Below, piece after piece: positions 6,383-7,315 of a stretch of DNA of 7,315 nt. Below the pieces are notes generated by a model. It was not told the DNA's origin. It saw only the letters and a list, made by a program, of their open reading frames with translations, and did not search any database. The stretch spans positions 22,555 to 29,869 of the forward strand of contig WOZT01000190.1 of NCBI GenBank assembly GCA_011620145.1, in the 5' to 3' direction. The position numbers and the translations under genes are program-made. This DNA is from Gammaproteobacteria bacterium. Its GTDB lineage: Bacteria > Pseudomonadota > Gammaproteobacteria > UBA5335. Within the stretch, counting starts at the first letter, position 1, and the number at the start of each line of letters is the position of its first letter.

Positions 6383-6960
6383 ACCTTCACCAGACCATTG
6401 AAGCCCAAAAACGCCAGCGCCGCCAAAGCCAAGGAAACCAGGGCGATGGGCAGGCCCCGGAACGGGGCGGGCACGTCGGCAAAGCCCAGGCGTGCCACCA
6501 GCGCCGCGAGCGGGACCAGGACGAGCCCGACCCCCAGGGCCGTGCCAAGGCCGATGGCCAGGGCGGCGCCGAGCGAGGCGGGCGCCGGCATCAGAACGAG
6601 CCCAAGCCCCAGGATCGTCCAGTGGACGCCAAACAGGGCGAGATGAGGGTTCAAGGCCGCGCGCAGCGCATAAGGGCCAGCCCGCAGTCCCAACACGGCG
6701 GATTGGGCGATGAGGGCGGTGATGCCCAACAGCACGGGTAGCCGCAAGGCGTCCCAGCCCTGGGGGCGTAGCACCAGGGACTCGAGCAGCCAGCCCAGCG
6801 CGCTGGCCAGAACGAGCACCGGCGCCCCCAGCAGGCTGGCCCACAGCGCCCGGTCTCCGTTGGATGTCGCGTCCAGTGCGGGACTCAGGCCCAAGCCGAG
6901 GTTCAATGCCACGTTTTGCAGCAACGCCGTGGCGATCAAGGGCGTCATCCAGTCACCCAT
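6379..6960 (-). CDS. rsxA: Rnf/Rsx electron transport complex subunit A, cysteine-less variant
   Basis: This is an integral membrane protein of 193 residues, the same length as E. coli RsxA, and it can be aligned with it without gaps from the first Met (MGDW against MTDY), which supports the ATG at 6960 over an ATG four codons later. The family signature near the C-terminus, ADVPAPFRG (about 164-172) followed by ALAFLGFNGLVKV, identifies it. Six hydrophobic helices are expected from the family and the composition is strongly Leu/Ala-rich. In the family, RnfA and RnfE form a pseudosymmetric pair whose four cysteines hold an iron-sulfur centre in the middle of the membrane. Here the first ligand position (LGLCP in E. 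coli, Cys26) is Ser26 in LGLSP, the second (Cys114 in TTNCAVLG) aligns with Trp114, and the protein has no Cys anywhere. Its stop overlaps the rsxB start by 4 bases. The call as an RnfA-family subunit is firm; normal function is uncertain. Confidence 0.9.
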   Translation of the reverse strand: MGDWMTPLIATALLQNVALNLGLGLSPALDATSNGDRALWASLLGAPVLVLASALGWLLESLVLRPQGWDALRLPVLLGITALIAQSAVLGLRAGPYALRAALNPHLALFGVHWTILGLGLVLMPAPASLGAALAIGLGTALGVGLVLVPLAALVARLGFADVPAPFRGLPIALVSLALAALAFLGFNGLVKV

Positions 6961-6994
6961 GACGATGCGCCTGGATTGCGCGGGAAATCGTCAT
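6959..6994 (-). promoter_or_regulatory. Inverted repeat/hairpin spanning metG stop and rsxA start
   Basis: The plus strand reads ATGACGAT at 6959-6966 and ATCGTCAT at 6987-6994, a perfect 8-bp inverted repeat. Inside it, GCGC at 6967-6970 can pair with GCGC at 6978-6981, leaving a 7-base loop and a 5-base bulge on one side. In the transcript the upstream arm contains the metG stop (TGA, 6993-6991) and the downstream arm contains the first two bases of the rsxA ATG (6960-6958). The only nearby Shine-Dalgarno-like bases are a weak AGG in the apical part. I infer a translational-coupling or start-occluding hairpin; no U tract follows, so it is not an intrinsic terminator. Chance occurrence cannot be excluded. 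Confidence 0.5.
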
Positions 6995-7315
6995 TTCACC
7001 CGCATGCCGGGGGTGGCGCCCGCATCCGGGGCCAGCAGGAAAATGCCCTTGCCGTCGCCGGCAGCGAGCACCATGCCCTCGGAGAGGCCGAATTTCATTT
7101 TGCGCGGGGCGAGGTTGGCGACCATGACCGTGAGTCGTCCGGTCAGCTCTGCGGGCCGGTAGGCGGACTTGATGCCGGCGAACACCGTGCGCTGCTCGGA
7201 TCCCAGGTCCAGGGTGAGGCGCAACAGCTTGTCGGCCCCCTCGACCGCCTGCGCGTCAACGATGCGCGCCACGCGCAGGTCGATTTTGGCGAACTCCTCG
7301 ATGCCGATGGTGGGG
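6991..7315 (-). CDS. metG: Methionyl-tRNA synthetase, C-terminal tRNA-binding domain (5' end outside window)
   Basis: Only the last 107 residues are in the window; the catalytic Rossmann core and anticodon-binding domain lie beyond position 7315. The visible part is the Trbp111/EMAP-II-like OB-fold appended to many bacterial MetRS enzymes, which helps dimerisation and tRNA binding in the cytoplasm. It is recognised by the order: [11 protein letters not shown], then [14 protein letters not shown], then VFAGIKSAY, then [19 protein letters not shown], a near-consensus MetG C-terminus. The stop is TGA at 6993-6991. The gene sits 30 bases upstream of rsxA on the same strand, so read-through from metG into the rsx genes is likely, and the stop codon lies in one arm of an inverted repeat reaching the rsxA start. 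A free-standing Trbp111-like protein is possible but less likely, because the reading frame is open to the window edge and the sequence matches the MetG tail. Confidence 0.95.
   Translation of the reverse strand, partial: PTIGIEEFAKIDLRVARIVDAQAVEGADKLLRLTLDLGSEQRTVFAGIKSAYRPAELTGRLTVMVANLAPRKMKFGLSEGMVLAAGDGKGIFLLAPDAGATPGMRVK

Noticed and set aside
2006..6960. Na+-translocating NADH:quinone reductase (nqr) instead of rnf
   Set aside because: The presence of RnfB- and RnfC-type ferredoxin motifs and the A-B-C-D-G-E-nth order fit Rnf/Rsx; Nqr operons have NqrA and NqrF instead.
6959..6994. Intrinsic transcription terminator after metG
   Set aside because: The stem-loop lacks a following U tract on the minus-strand transcript and carries the rsxA start codon in its arm.

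Overview
The window is a GC-rich bacterial fragment in which every supported gene lies on the minus strand, so transcription runs from position 7315 towards 1. The order along the transcript is metG (3' end only), rsxA, rsxB, rsxC, rsxD, rsxG, rsxE, nth, a DUF1841 gene and mgtE (5' part only). The gene order rsxABCDGE-nth, with metG just upstream and DUF1841 just downstream, points to a gammaproteobacterium. The high GC and Ala/Pro/Arg-rich proteins suggest a free-living, possibly Chromatiales- or pseudomonad-like lineage, but the species cannot be named from this sequence.

Regions: 7315-6991 is the C-terminal tRNA-binding domain of methionyl-tRNA synthetase. A 30-base gap follows, carrying a perfect 8-bp inverted repeat whose arms contain the metG stop codon and the first two bases of the rsxA start codon. 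Positions 6960-2006 encode the six membrane and redox subunits of an Rnf/Rsx-type electron transport complex, with every junction overlapping. Positions 2009-1320 encode endonuclease III, 1319-894 a DUF1841 protein, and 869-1 the cytoplasmic N-domain and CBS domains of an MgtE magnesium channel/transporter. No gap exceeds 30 bases. I see no promoter, intrinsic terminator, tRNA, mobile element or CRISPR array, and the long plus-strand reading frames are antisense shadows.

How it works together: RsxC and RsxB carry the expected soluble FeS-cluster motifs, and RsxD and RsxG keep the threonines that covalently bind FMN. The surprise is in the two homologous membrane subunits. RsxA contains no cysteine at all, and RsxE lacks both cysteines at the conserved positions. 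In characterised Rnf/Nqr complexes the four cysteines of this pair hold the intramembrane iron centre that carries electrons between the two sides of the membrane. RsxC also departs from consensus in its N-terminal motif and at the FMN/NADH-site signature. The locus may therefore encode an Rnf-like complex with a changed electron path, all of it continuously translatable and in frame. This is the main point for follow-up.
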